Of a DNA stretch of 34,033 bases, positions 1 through 10,455 are shown piece after piece. Made by a program: the position numbers and the translations under genes. Numbering within the stretch: position 1 is the stretch's first letter; every line of letters starts with the position of its first letter. Under the pieces are notes generated by a model. The model worked only from the letters and a program-made list of their open reading frames with translations, was not told the origin of the DNA and did not search any database. Source of the DNA: Candidatus Auribacterota bacterium (GTDB lineage: Bacteria; Auribacterota; JAFGBW01); NCBI GenBank assembly GCA_016932965.1, contig JAFGBW010000048.1, positions 1 through 34,033 of the forward strand. Direction: 5' to 3'.

Positions 1-573
1 ATTTCTGCCAGTCGAATGCCCATCCAGGAAGCCACGGCCGGAATAAAGCGGTGCATTTCACCGTAAAGGTTGATGTTTTCAATCACTTCCCGGCGAAAGG
101 CTTTAAGGGAACATCCGTAATCGTGGAGTTTGACACGGGTGGACCAGGAAATGATTTTATTGGCGACTTGAGAAGGCAGACGGCGCGACCAGAAAGGATC
201 TTTTCGGATTTTTCTCCATCCGCTGACTATATCGTAACCTTCCTGGATTTTTTCGATTAGACGGGGAATATCGGCAGGATTGTTTTGTCCGTCCCCGTCC
301 ATGGAAATGATGATTTGACCATCGGCATGATCAAAACCTGCAACGAGGGCGCTGGTCTGCCCAAAATTTTTTCTGAGCTGGATCACCTTCAATTGAGGGG
401 TTTGTTTGATGGAGTGTTCCAACAGGCTGGCTGTGTTGTCCGAACTCCCGTCATCGACAAAGATGATTTCTGATTTTAGAGTTAAATTTTTGATAATATC
501 CTGAATTTCTTTTATTAAATTTTGGACATTTTTTTCTTCATTATAAACCGGAACAACAACACTCAGATCCATT
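1..573 (-). CDS. Family 2 glycosyltransferase (DPM1/ArnC-like), C-terminus cut by window edge
   Basis: Reverse-strand translation from ATG at 573: MDLSVVVPVYNEEKNVQNLIKEIQDII...IIFVDDGSSDNTA...VIQLRKNFGQTSALVAGFDHADGQIIISMDGDGQNDPADIPRLIEKI...LHDYGCSLKAFRREV. GT2 motifs DDGSSD and DGDGQ. Missing from the ORF track because it is open at the edge. Confidence 0.9.
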
Positions 574-586
574 TTAAATATAATCC

Positions 587-874
587 TTATGGCATTTTGG
601 GAGGCGGCTTTGGGTCGGGAAACAGATTTATCCCTATATCCTCAGCAGTCTCAATGAATTCCTCATCATTCACATCCCCAATGGTTTTGCCTTTTTTTTT
701 TAGTTTTTCAACCAGTTTAATGGATTTTTCCTGCATTTCTTCATGGGTCTCTTTCGATCCGCCGATCAAGGTGAAATCTTTTCCTTTGGTGATTCTTTTA
801 TGCCCGTCCTCATTGTCCAGTCCGACTCCTAGCATGAAACGTCGGCGGTTATTGGGAGTGGATGATAGAGTCAT
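587..874 (-). CDS. Small hypothetical protein (about 95 aa; 110 aa if started at 919)
   Basis: ORF 587..919. The internal ATG at 874 avoids overlap with the glgP stop. It fits between the GT2 gene and glgP on the same strand. Confidence 0.55.
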   Translation of the reverse strand: MTLSSTPNNRRRFMLGVGLDNEDGHKRITKGKDFTLIGGSKETHEEMQEKSIKLVEKLKKKGKTIGDVNDEEFIETAEDIGINLFPDPKPPPKMP

Positions 875-891
875 GACTACGCTGTTTTCTT

Positions 892-3435
892 TTATACTTT
901 TACTGGTTTGACTTTCCAAATGTCTTTAACGTATTCCAGAATAGTCCGGTCGCTGGAAAATTTGCCCATATTGGCAACATTGGTGATGCATTTTTTTGTC
1001 CACGCAACAGGGTCCTTGTATAAAAGATCCGCCTTTTCCTGAATTTCGACATAGGACTCAAAATCAGCCATCAGCATGAAGGTGTCCCATTCACGCAAGG
1101 ATTGAATAATGGCTTTAAATAGATCGGCATTACCCAGTGAGAAAAAACCGCATTCAATCAGATGCAGAATATTGTGGAGGGAGGGACTTTTTTTGATGAA
1201 GTCGCCCGGATGATAGCCTTTTTTCTTGAGGGCTTCGATTTCATGAGCTTTTAGTCCGAAAATAAAGATATTATCCTCACCGACTTCTTCCAGAATTTCA
1301 ATATTGGCGCCGTCCATGGTTCCCATGGTGAGCGCCCCGTTCAGGGCAAATTTCATGTTGCCTGTTCCGGAGGCTTCTTTTCCAGCCGTGGAGATCTGCT
1401 CGCTCAAGTCGGATGCCGGAATGATTTTTTCCGCCAGGGAAACTCTGTAATTCGGAAGGAAAATCACTTTTAATTTGTCCTGGACTTCAGGATCATAGTT
1501 GATCACTTCTCCTACACTGTGGATCAATTTGATGATCAGTTTGGCCATGAAATAACCTGGAGCTGCTTTTCCTCCGAAGAAGATGGTCCGTGGGACCCAG
1601 TTACTTCCGGGCGATGCTTTGATTTGGGTGTAACGATGAACAGCATACAATAACAGAAGTAGCTGACGTTTATACTCATGGATGCGCTTTACCTGGACGT
1701 CATACATGCTTTGAGGATTGATCTGGATGGAAAGCTCCTTATCAACAAGTTCAGCCAGCTTTTGTTTGTTGATGTTTTTCACTTTGATCCATTTTTTAAT
1801 GAAATCGTTATCTTCAGTGAAGGGGAGGATTTTTTTAAGTTGATACAGGTCGGTGACCCAGTCTTCGCCTATCTTGGAAGAAATGAGGTTTGATAGTTCT
1901 GGATTGCATTTTTTCAGCCAGCGTCTCTGCGTGATGCCGTTGGTTTTATTGTTAAACCGTTCGGGAAACATGTTGTAAAAGTGATTGAAAAAAGTGGATT
2001 TTAAAAGTTTTGTATGAAGGGCTGCTACCCCGTTTGTGGAATGTCCCCCGATGATGCTCAAATAAGCCATTCTGACTTTCTTTTCATTCCCTTCTTCAAT
2101 GAGTGACATGTCGCGCAATTTATCATTGTTACCGGGATACTTCATGGCGACCTGTTTAAGAAAACGGTGGTTGATTTCAAAAATGATCTGCAGATGTCGC
2201 GGCAGCAATTTTTCAAAAAGAGTGACCGGCCATGTCTCCAATGCTTCTGGCATGAGCGTGTGATTGGTATAAGCAAAAGTATGAACGGTGATTTCCCATG
2301 CGTCTTCCCAGGGAAGCTTTTCCTCATCCACAAGAAGCCTCATGAATTCGGGGATGGCTATGGACGGATGGGTGTCATTCAATTGGATGGCCATCTGGTC
2401 CGGAATCTCTAAAAAATCGTTTGAATGCCGTTTAAAACGTCTGAGGATATCCTGTAAGGATGCGGAAACAAAGAAATATTGCTGTTTGAACCGCAGTTCC
2501 CTGCCCGAAAAATTATTGTCATTTGGATAAAGCACTTTGGAAATATTTTCGCTTTCGAATTTTTCACTGATCGCCTTGAGATAGTCTCCGTGATTGAAAT
2601 AATCCAGGTTGAATTCATTCGTTGCTTTTGATGACCAAAGGCGCAGGGTGTTCACGATGCTGTTCTGATATCCTGGAATAGGAGTGTCATAGGGCATGGC
2701 CAGAACATCCTGAGTATCCACCCATTTATACCGCAAGAGTCCTTTATGGTCATGGTATTGTTCCACACGGCCTCCGAATTTCACTGTGAAGGTGAATTCA
2801 GGCCTGCCGATTTCCCAGGGATTCCTGAGCCGAAGCCAGGTGTCTGGATTTTCCATCTGGTAGCCGTTCACAATGGCTTGATTGAAAATGCCGTATTCGT
2901 AGCGGATGCCGTATCCGTGGCAGGGTATCTGAAGCGTTGCCATGGAATCCAGGAAACAGGCGGCGAGTCGGCCTAAACCTCCGTTGCCCAGTCCTGCGTC
3001 CAGTTCCTGGTCCCTCAATTCTTCGAGTTTCAGACCCAGTTCCCCAATCCCTTTCTCCACATCTTGTTCCAGTCCCAGGTTGATAACAGCGTTGCCTAGA
3101 TTGCGACCGGTCAGGTATTCGAGAGAAAGATAATAAACTCTTTTACATAATTTCTGATGATAAATCTGCTGGGTTTTGATCCACCGTTCCATCAGACGTT
3201 CGCGGATGACAAAGGCCAGACTCAGGAATAAATCATAATCTGTTGCTGTAAACTGATCTTTAGCAATCGAAAACAAGAGATTGGAGATGAAAGAATCTTT
3301 CAATGAATCCGCATCCATTCCCTGTTTGATTTTATCCAGGACTTTCGCATGCAGAGAGAATGGATGTGACGTGTTTTCAGTTTTCTTTTTATCGTCTTCC
3401 ATATGAATCGGTTCCTTATGATTTGTTAAGATCAA
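892..3435 (-). CDS. glgP: Glycogen/alpha-glucan phosphorylase
   Basis: 847 aa with GT35 motifs: YYLSLEYLTGRNLGNA, DAGLGNGGLGRLAACFLDSMATL, QLNDTHPSIAIPEFMRLL, PLP-site region EASGTGNMKFALNGALTMGTMDGANIEI. Confidence 0.97.
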   Translation of the reverse strand: MILTNHKEPIHMEDDKKKTENTSHPFSLHAKVLDKIKQGMDADSLKDSFISNLLFSIAKDQFTATDYDLFLSLAFVIRERLMERWIKTQQIYHQKLCKRVYYLSLEYLTGRNLGNAVINLGLEQDVEKGIGELGLKLEELRDQELDAGLGNGGLGRLAACFLDSMATLQIPCHGYGIRYEYGIFNQAIVNGYQMENPDTWLRLRNPWEIGRPEFTFTVKFGGRVEQYHDHKGLLRYKWVDTQDVLAMPYDTPIPGYQNSIVNTLRLWSSKATNEFNLDYFNHGDYLKAISEKFESENISKVLYPNDNNFSGRELRFKQQYFFVSASLQDILRRFKRHSNDFLEIPDQMAIQLNDTHPSIAIPEFMRLLVDEEKLPWEDAWEITVHTFAYTNHTLMPEALETWPVTLFEKLLPRHLQIIFEINHRFLKQVAMKYPGNNDKLRDMSLIEEGNEKKVRMAYLSIIGGHSTNGVAALHTKLLKSTFFNHFYNMFPERFNNKTNGITQRRWLKKCNPELSNLISSKIGEDWVTDLYQLKKILPFTEDNDFIKKWIKVKNINKQKLAELVDKELSIQINPQSMYDVQVKRIHEYKRQLLLLLYAVHRYTQIKASPGSNWVPRTIFFGGKAAPGYFMAKLIIKLIHSVGEVINYDPEVQDKLKVIFLPNYRVSLAEKIIPASDLSEQISTAGKEASGTGNMKFALNGALTMGTMDGANIEILEEVGEDNIFIFGLKAHEIEALKKKGYHPGDFIKKSPSLHNILHLIECGFFSLGNADLFKAIIQSLREWDTFMLMADFESYVEIQEKADLLYKDPVAWTKKCITNVANMGKFSSDRTILEYVKDIWKVKPVKV

Positions 3436-3563
3436 TGATAAACGTCACCGTAGCAAAAAGAAATAAAGCAAGTCAACCCAATCTCGCCGGTTTTCCCATG
3501 AATCAATAAAGGTTTGTAAGAAAAAACCGGTTTATGATGAACTGTGTCTCGGCAAGCGGGTGG

Positions 3564-4706
3564 TTATTTTAAAGATTGTAAATATTTCCCAATTGTTTTT
3601 TGTGCCCGGTCTTCAAGCTTATCAAATTGGAGCCCGATTTCATAATGTTGTTTTTCCTTGAGAAATGCATTCCATTTCACTTGTGAAGGGATACGGATGT
3701 CTTCATTGAATAATTTTATTTTTAAAAGTACATGGCTGGATGGCATGATCTCTTTATTAAAGATGATTTTGGCTCCTCCCAGAGAAATATCTTTGATGTG
3801 TGCTTGAGCAACGGTGAATTCAATTTCATCGTATAATTGCGAGTCCAGATCACATAGGCTCCTTGTCCATTTTCGATGTTCGGACCAGGATTTGTCATCA
3901 GAGGAAGACATGGGCGTATTCTGGGTAATGATTTCATCTATTGTTTTTCTTCCGAGTTTTCTGATGAATAATGTTAATAACCATTCGTTCACACGGTATT
4001 CTTCAAGTGAATCTGGAATGGTATATACGGTCTCATATTCAAATGGCGTTTCATTTTTTTCTTCGATTTTTTTAATAGTGACAGACAGTTTGCAGGGTTT
4101 TGTTGAACCCGGCATGTTCAGATCGAGAACGATATCTGTATTCAAGAAGAATCTTTCTTCGCAACTGAAGACAAGAACAGACTGGGCAAGATATGTGACG
4201 TCGGCATGAATGGATTCAAGGGACGTGGAAATGACATTCCCAGTAAAATGGCATTGAAAAATAGTCTGATCGGAAACGAGCTTAATGATAGCGGGCAGGA
4301 TGTGTTTTAATTGATCGGGAGAAAGGTTGGGTTTATGTTCCTGAGTTTGACTTTTTATGGGGGCGAGCTCCTTCTGGTGGAGGGAAATGAATTTATCGAT
4401 TTCAGATTTTGACTCAGGATCCAAAGCGTTGAATTTTACATGAAGATGATACAATATGCCCTGGAGGATCTCATTGCTGTTGATGATTTCCCCGGTAATT
4501 TTGGTGATTTTAGGAAAAGAGGTCGGGAATTGCAGTTCGAGATTTATTTTTTCGCCTTTGGGAATAAAGCTTTCAGCATTCATGCATAATCCGGTTTCGC
4601 TGAGATCCACAAGTTGAGTCAAAATTTTGGATTTTCCTGGGATGAAGTACCATGCTATGACCTTGGTCACGAACCGTGCCGATTTTCTGACGTCATTCTG
4701 ATTCAT
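3564..4706 (-). CDS. PilZ-domain protein (at least two, possibly three PilZ-like units)
   Basis: N-terminal KSARFVTKV...LVDLSETGLCMNAESFIPKGEKINLELQFP and C-terminal EHRKWTRSLCDLDSQ...IKDISLGGAKIIFNKEIMPSSHVLLKIKL both fit the RxxxR...D/NxSxxG PilZ pattern. Confidence 0.7.
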   Translation of the reverse strand: MNQNDVRKSARFVTKVIAWYFIPGKSKILTQLVDLSETGLCMNAESFIPKGEKINLELQFPTSFPKITKITGEIINSNEILQGILYHLHVKFNALDPESKSEIDKFISLHQKELAPIKSQTQEHKPNLSPDQLKHILPAIIKLVSDQTIFQCHFTGNVISTSLESIHADVTYLAQSVLVFSCEERFFLNTDIVLDLNMPGSTKPCKLSVTIKKIEEKNETPFEYETVYTIPDSLEEYRVNEWLLTLFIRKLGRKTIDEIITQNTPMSSSDDKSWSEHRKWTRSLCDLDSQLYDEIEFTVAQAHIKDISLGGAKIIFNKEIMPSSHVLLKIKLFNEDIRIPSQVKWNAFLKEKQHYEIGLQFDKLEDRAQKTIGKYLQSLK

Positions 4707-6174
4707 ATTTTTTTAATAAGGAGGATGACTGTATATCGATCTGTTTGTTTTTATAGCATTTTTTTTTAAAAATACATGATAAAATGATTTTAATTTTTTC
4801 CGTTACAAATATCATTCCGCAGGATGCAATCATCAGTAAATAGGGTTCGATAATAAAACGGTATCGTATCCGGGGCAGCACCAGGCTGTTCTGGAGCATG
4901 ACTAATGCGATCAATAACAGAACCGGAAGGAAAGCTGTCCGTTCTTTTATCCGGGAAAGAACAGGAATGAATCCGATTACGATGAAAGGATACAGGTTGG
5001 TAATGCAATAAGTTACTTTTCTGAACATGAAATAGAAGATGGAAGGGATTTCCCGGTAAGCGTGATAAAAGGGGATTAGCCAAAACACAAGGATTAGAAT
5101 GACCGTGTAAAGAGGAAAAAGTCTCACCCGGGGAATTAATCCAAGATACAATAGGAGCAAAAAAATGAATGGGACAGCATCAGTCATTTGTGCCTGCTTG
5201 AAATCAGAGAAAAGAAAAATGGCTAATTTTTCCGGGATTTTTTTTATGAACTCATGGGGTTCTTTCAGGATTTTGTTTCTGGCCTTATGATAGAAATAAG
5301 CATCGGCTTTCATTTCATCGTTCATGAGTTCCGGTTTTTTTTTAATTTCAGGTTCGATTTCTTTGGCATAATCTTTTTCCCCATAAGCCGCGGAGTATAA
5401 ATTGTATCCTGCTGAGGATGTTAAAAAACAAAAGTGATTCAGTGCCAGATAATTTCTTGCTGTCCATATTCCGAGACCGCATAAAAAAACAATCAGGACC
5501 AGTGAAAGGTGAAAGAATTTTTTAACAGCGGATTCGGAAGGAATCAGCCATATACCTGCCATAATGGGAAAACCAAGGTAGATCAGATTGGGACGGGTTA
5601 AACTTGCCGTGGCATACACAAGACCTATGGTCAGGGAAATGATTTTTTTCTTGTGATCCTGAAGTAATCGGATGAGTAAGAACAAAAAGAGAGTGAGAAA
5701 ACCTGCCAGAAATTCAGATAGAATTTTTGAATAAAAATAGATGAAAGGTTGGAAAAAGCAGGATAAAACAAGGCAAATATCAGCGCAGTGGTCTCGGAAT
5801 ATGAGAGAGCAGGTTTTGTGCATCATGAGCAAAAAGAGAAGCCCCAATACGCATTGAATGATTCTGACGCCTATGATCATGTTTTGTTCCCCTGTTATTT
5901 TTAGGATCAGGCTCAGAAACAGGGGGTAGATAGGGGGGCGGAACGCGGTTGGTTTGTCAGCTGGACAATAAAAACATGGCTTTTTATCCGCGAAGGTCCC
6001 CTTTTCAGCCAAGGAATGAGCTAATTCATAATATATACATTCATCTGCCTGCACTTCTTCCTTTTCTACCCATAAGGAATAATACAGGGATAAAGAAAAG
6101 TGGACGGATAAAAACAAGGTCATGAAAAGAATTCTGACTGGGGGACGGAATGACGTTTTTTTAAAATGAATCAT
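4693..6174 (-). CDS. ArnT/PMT-like (GT39/GT83-type) polytopic membrane glycosyltransferase
   Basis: 493 aa, many TM segments. N-terminal loop 'ADECIYYELAHSLAEKGTF...FRPPIYPLFLSLILKITGEQN' is typical of the dolichyl-phosphate-mannose/ArnT family. Overlaps the PilZ gene start. Confidence 0.7.
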   Translation of the reverse strand: MIHFKKTSFRPPVRILFMTLFLSVHFSLSLYYSLWVEKEEVQADECIYYELAHSLAEKGTFADKKPCFYCPADKPTAFRPPIYPLFLSLILKITGEQNMIIGVRIIQCVLGLLFLLMMHKTCSLIFRDHCADICLVLSCFFQPFIYFYSKILSEFLAGFLTLFLFLLIRLLQDHKKKIISLTIGLVYATASLTRPNLIYLGFPIMAGIWLIPSESAVKKFFHLSLVLIVFLCGLGIWTARNYLALNHFCFLTSSAGYNLYSAAYGEKDYAKEIEPEIKKKPELMNDEMKADAYFYHKARNKILKEPHEFIKKIPEKLAIFLFSDFKQAQMTDAVPFIFLLLLYLGLIPRVRLFPLYTVILILVFWLIPFYHAYREIPSIFYFMFRKVTYCITNLYPFIVIGFIPVLSRIKERTAFLPVLLLIALVMLQNSLVLPRIRYRFIIEPYLLMIASCGMIFVTEKIKIILSCIFKKKCYKNKQIDIQSSSLLKKYESE

Positions 6175-6214
6175 AGGGTCAGATAAATATTCTTTTCCTT
6201 TTTTTTGATCCGAA

Positions 6215-6971
6215 TTATTCTGTCACTTTTTTGGGGCCGATTTCTTTCTGGACAGGAGGAATTTCTCCGGCTTTGGGTTTTTGAATCTGTAAGCCCTGGT
6301 TTGCGAGGAATTCAGCCAGAGCCTGTTCTTCAAGAGCTTTTCTTTCCAGTTCCATTCCTTTTCCGAGATCCGAAGCGGATGAGAGGTCCTGCGTAACCCG
6401 CATTTTTCCGGAAGCTTTTTCGTAGCGTTTTTCCAGAACGTCCTGCGCGTTTTTCAAGGTGTCTCCTGCGTCGCCGGTCTTGAAAGCAATGCCTCCCAAG
6501 GCTGCCGCTGCTTCAGCCTGGGCTTCTTTCAGCTTCACTTGGCCCAGCTGTCTTTCCAGCCGGCGTATTTTTTCTTCGAATTCTTTCTGGGTGATTTTAA
6601 CGCTTCGCACATTGGATTCATATGCTTCGTTCGTATCTTTCATTTCCTGTGAGTCATGCTCAAGATCTGCTTTTAATTCCTGGAGTTCCCGTGCAAGAGA
6701 ACCGGCCAATTCCGTGTTTCCTGATTTGTAATTGGCCATGATTCTGGATTCAAGCTGTTTGGTTTTTTCCGTCTTGTTTTTAAGCTGAATCTTCAGCCGT
6801 TCCGCGATCCCCGCCAGTTTAGCCAGCGCCTCATTGTATTCCGTTATCTTGTTCGAAAAATCGGAACGGGCTGCTTCCAGGAGTGCTTCAGGATTTTTCT
6901 CTTCAATCCCGCTTATGAACAAACCGACGAATCCTTTCATGAGTCTTCCTAGTCTTTCAAAGATTCCCATT
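6215..6971 (-). CDS. PspA/IM30 (Vipp1-like) membrane-stress protein
   Basis: Starting at ATG 6971 after GGAGAAAG: MGIFERLGRLMKGFVGLFISGIEEKNPEALLEAARSDFSNKITEYNEALAKLAG...; long helical coiled coil, PspA-like. The ORF-track start at 7093 is probably too far upstream. Confidence 0.8.
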
Positions 6972-7093
6972 GTCTTTCTCCTTATTTTGATAAAATGAGT
7001 TGCCGCGAATAACGTTGTATTCGTGGTTCTCGTTATTCCAATTTCCATTCTTTTCGGTGATGATTTTCCATTATCAGTTTTGTTTTCGGGCAA

Positions 7094-8839
7094 TTAAACA
7101 TATTTTTTTAATGACTCGATCTTTTTTTCTACTTCTTCCGCTGAATATTTTGCGTAAGCAGGCGGTAAGAAAAGCGCATCCGTGCACTCCTTGACTGCAA
7201 TCCAGTCCATGTATTCCAGTTTTCCGGTTTGAACACGGAGTTTCATTTTTTTAATAACGCTCCGGAGAATCACCGGCAGGGATGACTTCGGTTTTCCCTG
7301 CAATTCGAATATCCGTAACGCTCTGATTAAAATGCCTTCAATTTCATTGCCGCTTAACAGGAATCCCTTGGGAAAGGACGGGAGGTCTTTTTCCCCTAGG
7401 GGGAATTGGATTTTTTTCGATACGGATATAAACAGCTGCCGGATTTCGCTTGTTGTCTGAGGAGGAAAGAGGGGAATATGGACGTCTAGTCTGCCCTGGC
7501 GTTTCAAATCGACTTCCAATAAATCTGGGCGGGATGTGGCCAGTATCCAGATGATTTTGCCCCGGTTGCGAGTATTGGACATTTCTTTTGCCAGCATGGC
7601 ATAGACTCTTCCCGAAAGTCCGCTGTCTCCTGTGCCGGATTCTCGTTTGCCTGTCATCTGATCCGCTTCGTCGATAAATACAATCACTTGTCCCAGAGCG
7701 CGAAGGATGGAAAAAATCGTTTCCAGATTGCTTTCTGTGGCTCCCACCCATTTGTCCCTGAAATTTTTCAATACCACGCAGGGAATCCCCAACTCCCCTG
7801 ACCAGCATTCCACGAGGTAGGTCTTTCCCGTTCCAATCCTGCCCGTGATAAGGTATCCCATCGGCAAGGCGTGCGTTTTCCCAGCACGCAGAAGCGCGGC
7901 ATCCTGTCGCAGCCATTTTTTGGCCGGCGCGTGACCTGCGATATAATCTAGATTGAAATCGGTCTGGAAAAATTCCAGAAGATTCTGGCATTCCTTTTCT
8001 ATCCGTTCTTTCTTCAGATCCATTAAGAACGAAACAGTGATGCGTTTACGGTTCTTCAGGACCGATGCGATTATATGATGGGCGCTGATGCGGCTTAATC
8101 CTCTCAGTTTTCCTGCCATTTCCTTTAAGGTCATATCGCTTTGTTTTTCAAGATCAGGAAAAGAGGTTCCATGTAGATATCGGAGATAGTCTTCCATTTC
8201 ATTTTCCTGCGGAAGCAGGAGTTCGATTCTGGCTGTTGCCGGATTATCCGTGATCAGGTGATTCAAATCATTCAATTTTTCCGTGATCAGGAAAATGGCG
8301 ATATTGCTGTTGATGATAGAAGGATCGTTTGCCCAGCTTAAAATTTTAACTACATGGGATGCGATATCGCCGGATAACTGCAGGGAATCACCACGGGGAG
8401 CGACAAACTGAGCGAAGTCAATCACTACAGCGAGTTTGTAAGGGGCGTATCCTTTTTCCTGTCCCCGGATGGTCTGGAGATGGAGGGTCTTGAGGATAAA
8501 ACCATCGATCAACTGAAGTGCGTAAAAGGGGATTCTTGCATTCTGCATCACTAAATCAGAAGAGCGGTCCCCGGTAACGGATACAAGCCATCCGGTCCAT
8601 TCCTTCTCGCCGCGGCTCGCCGTGATGCCTTTTCCCCGGTCGTAGTGAATCACACAATCGTAATTCTGGAGCATGATTTCATCCAGAAATTCCTTTAAAG
8701 GCAGGAAAACGGTTTTGCCGGTCTTTTCATCGGAATACGGAACCACGTCAAATACCGAACCGTATAGAATGAATTGGCTCGCAGAACACGAACAAAACAG
8801 TTCTTGTAACTGATTCGCCCACGCCGGAAGAAAAGTCAT
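7094..8839 (-). CDS. AAA+ ATPase, Ycf46-like, with degenerate N-terminal AAA-like domain
   Basis: Walker A GRIGTGKT, Walker B VIVFIDEADQM, sensor ATSRPDLLE and RQGRLD. N-terminal ~270 aa lacks a P-loop but has lid-like 'LKEMAGKLRGLSRISAHHIIASVL'. Directly upstream of the pspA-like gene. Confidence 0.85.
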   Translation of the reverse strand: MTFLPAWANQLQELFCSCSASQFILYGSVFDVVPYSDEKTGKTVFLPLKEFLDEIMLQNYDCVIHYDRGKGITASRGEKEWTGWLVSVTGDRSSDLVMQNARIPFYALQLIDGFILKTLHLQTIRGQEKGYAPYKLAVVIDFAQFVAPRGDSLQLSGDIASHVVKILSWANDPSIINSNIAIFLITEKLNDLNHLITDNPATARIELLLPQENEMEDYLRYLHGTSFPDLEKQSDMTLKEMAGKLRGLSRISAHHIIASVLKNRKRITVSFLMDLKKERIEKECQNLLEFFQTDFNLDYIAGHAPAKKWLRQDAALLRAGKTHALPMGYLITGRIGTGKTYLVECWSGELGIPCVVLKNFRDKWVGATESNLETIFSILRALGQVIVFIDEADQMTGKRESGTGDSGLSGRVYAMLAKEMSNTRNRGKIIWILATSRPDLLEVDLKRQGRLDVHIPLFPPQTTSEIRQLFISVSKKIQFPLGEKDLPSFPKGFLLSGNEIEGILIRALRIFELQGKPKSSLPVILRSVIKKMKLRVQTGKLEYMDWIAVKECTDALFLPPAYAKYSAEEVEKKIESLKKYV

Positions 8840-8891
8840 GGGGTTTCCCTTTTTGGATTGATTCTGGTTGTGATCATACTTGGTTTCGCTT

Positions 8892-8912
8892 TATACTAAA
8901 CAATTTAGTATA
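8892..8912. promoter_or_regulatory. Candidate operator: perfect 9-bp inverted repeat, 3-nt spacer (TATACTAAA-CAA-TTTAGTATA)
   Basis: Seen directly in the divergent intergenic region between the AAA+/PspA unit and metK. Confidence 0.45.
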
Positions 8913-9105
8913 TTCATCAATCATTTCTTCAGTTAGCTCTCTGTCCATGGGATACATTCATCTGAAACGGGGGGCGCAGTTGTATCAGAAACCTGCATGG
9001 GAATGATCTCATGCCGGAGGATTTTTTTCATCTTGTCATAGGCTGATTATTTTCATATTCTCACTGGCTAAATCTTAAATCATTTTAATTAACTCAAAAA
9101 GGATT

Positions 9106-10275
9106 ATGGAAATGGGTGGAGATTATTTATTTACTTCAGAATCAGTTTCCAGAGGTCATCCGGACAAGGTGGCCGATCAGATTTCTGATGCAGTTTTAGA
9201 CGCGATGATTGAACAGGACCCGGATTCCAGGGTGGCCTGCGAAACTCTTGTTACAACAGGTCTAGTTGTGGTGGCCGGGGAAATCACTTCCCGTGCTCAG
9301 GTGGATTTTCAGAAACTCGTCAGAAAGACGATAAGAGAGATCGGATATACGGATGCTGCGATGGGTTTTGATTATAAAACCTGCGCTGTCGTGAACACGG
9401 TCGGGAAACAGTCGCCTGATATTTCTCAAGGGGTCACGGCCACTGCCAGTCATGAACAGGGGGCAGGAGATCAGGGAATGATGTTCGGATTTGCCTGCGA
9501 TGAAACACCCGAACTCATGCCTCTCCCGATTTTACTGGCTCATCGTCTTGTGGCAAGATTAGCACAGGCACGTGAAAGAAAAGAGATGCTTTTCCTGCGG
9601 CCGGATGGGAAATCTCAAGTCACGGTGGAATATAAGGCTGGCAAGCCGTTCCGGATTCATACCGTGGTTGTTTCGACACAGCATGATGACGTGGTTCCCT
9701 ATAAGAAACTCCGTGAAGAAGTGATAGCTAAAATCATTAAAAAAGTGATTCCGGCAAAGCTGCTGGATAAAAATACCGTCTATCATGTCAATCCAACGGG
9801 ACGATTTGTGGTCGGCGGTCCTATGGGGGATTGCGGTCTGACAGGAAGAAAGATAATCGTGGATACTTATGGCGGCATGGGAAGACATGGCGGCGGAGCT
9901 TTTTCAGGAAAAGATCCAAGCAAAGTGGACCGCAGTGCCGCTTATATGGCCCGGTATGTCGCGAAAAATATTGTGGCGGCGAAACTGGCCAAACGTTGTG
10001 AAATCCAGATATCCTATGCCATAGGTGTGGCCAAACCGGTTTCTGTGCTGGTGGATTCTTTTGGAACCGGGATTCTCGATAATGAAAAACTGGCTGAGTT
10101 GGTGATCAAGCATTTTGATTTAAGACCGGCGGCCATTATTCAAAAACTCGGATTAAAGAAACCCGTTTATTGCGAGACAGCCTATCATGGACATTTCGGC
10201 AGGTCTCAGTTTTCCTGGGAGAAAACCGACATGGCAAACGTGTTGGCCCAGGGTGCAAAGAAGATGAAAAAATAA
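9106..10275 (+). CDS. metK: S-adenosylmethionine synthetase
   Basis: 389 aa: [97 protein letters not shown]. Confidence 0.98.
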   Translation: MEMGGDYLFTSESVSRGHPDKVADQISDAVLDAMIEQDPDSRVACETLVTTGLVVVAGEITSRAQVDFQKLVRKTIREIGYTDAAMGFDYKTCAVVNTVGKQSPDISQGVTATASHEQGAGDQGMMFGFACDETPELMPLPILLAHRLVARLAQARERKEMLFLRPDGKSQVTVEYKAGKPFRIHTVVVSTQHDDVVPYKKLREEVIAKIIKKVIPAKLLDKNTVYHVNPTGRFVVGGPMGDCGLTGRKIIVDTYGGMGRHGGGAFSGKDPSKVDRSAAYMARYVAKNIVAAKLAKRCEIQISYAIGVAKPVSVLVDSFGTGILDNEKLAELVIKHFDLRPAAIIQKLGLKKPVYCETAYHGHFGRSQFSWEKTDMANVLAQGAKKMKK

Positions 10276-10302
10276 ACGGTTTTCTCCGTCTGATAGAACC
10301 TC

Positions 10303-10329
10303 AAGGCGGGGGATTTACCCGCCTTTTCT
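10303..10329 (+). terminator. Rho-independent terminator downstream of metK
   Basis: AAGGCGGG-ggattta-CCCGCCTT, perfect 8-bp stem followed by TTCTT. Confidence 0.75.
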
Positions 10330-10455
10330 TGTGTTATCGGATAAAGTAAAAGAAACTGGTTCACCAAGAAGGACATACAAATAAAATGGTGAAATAGCAG
10401 GTCAAGATCCATTTCTTTTCATGCTTTTTACGTCCTTCATGGAACATATTCAACC

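Noticed and set aside
522-911. 129-aa plus-strand ORF
   Set aside because: Antisense to the GT2 and small-protein genes; hydrophobic, serine-rich translation typical of a mirror frame.
7344-7991. 215-aa minus-strand ORF
   Set aside because: Out-of-frame shadow inside the AAA+ gene, with low-complexity Arg/Ser/Pro-rich translation.
8840-9105. SAM riboswitch upstream of metK
   Set aside because: I could not find SAM-I/SAM-II-type conserved core or a multi-helix plus terminator arrangement; an Infernal search would be decisive.
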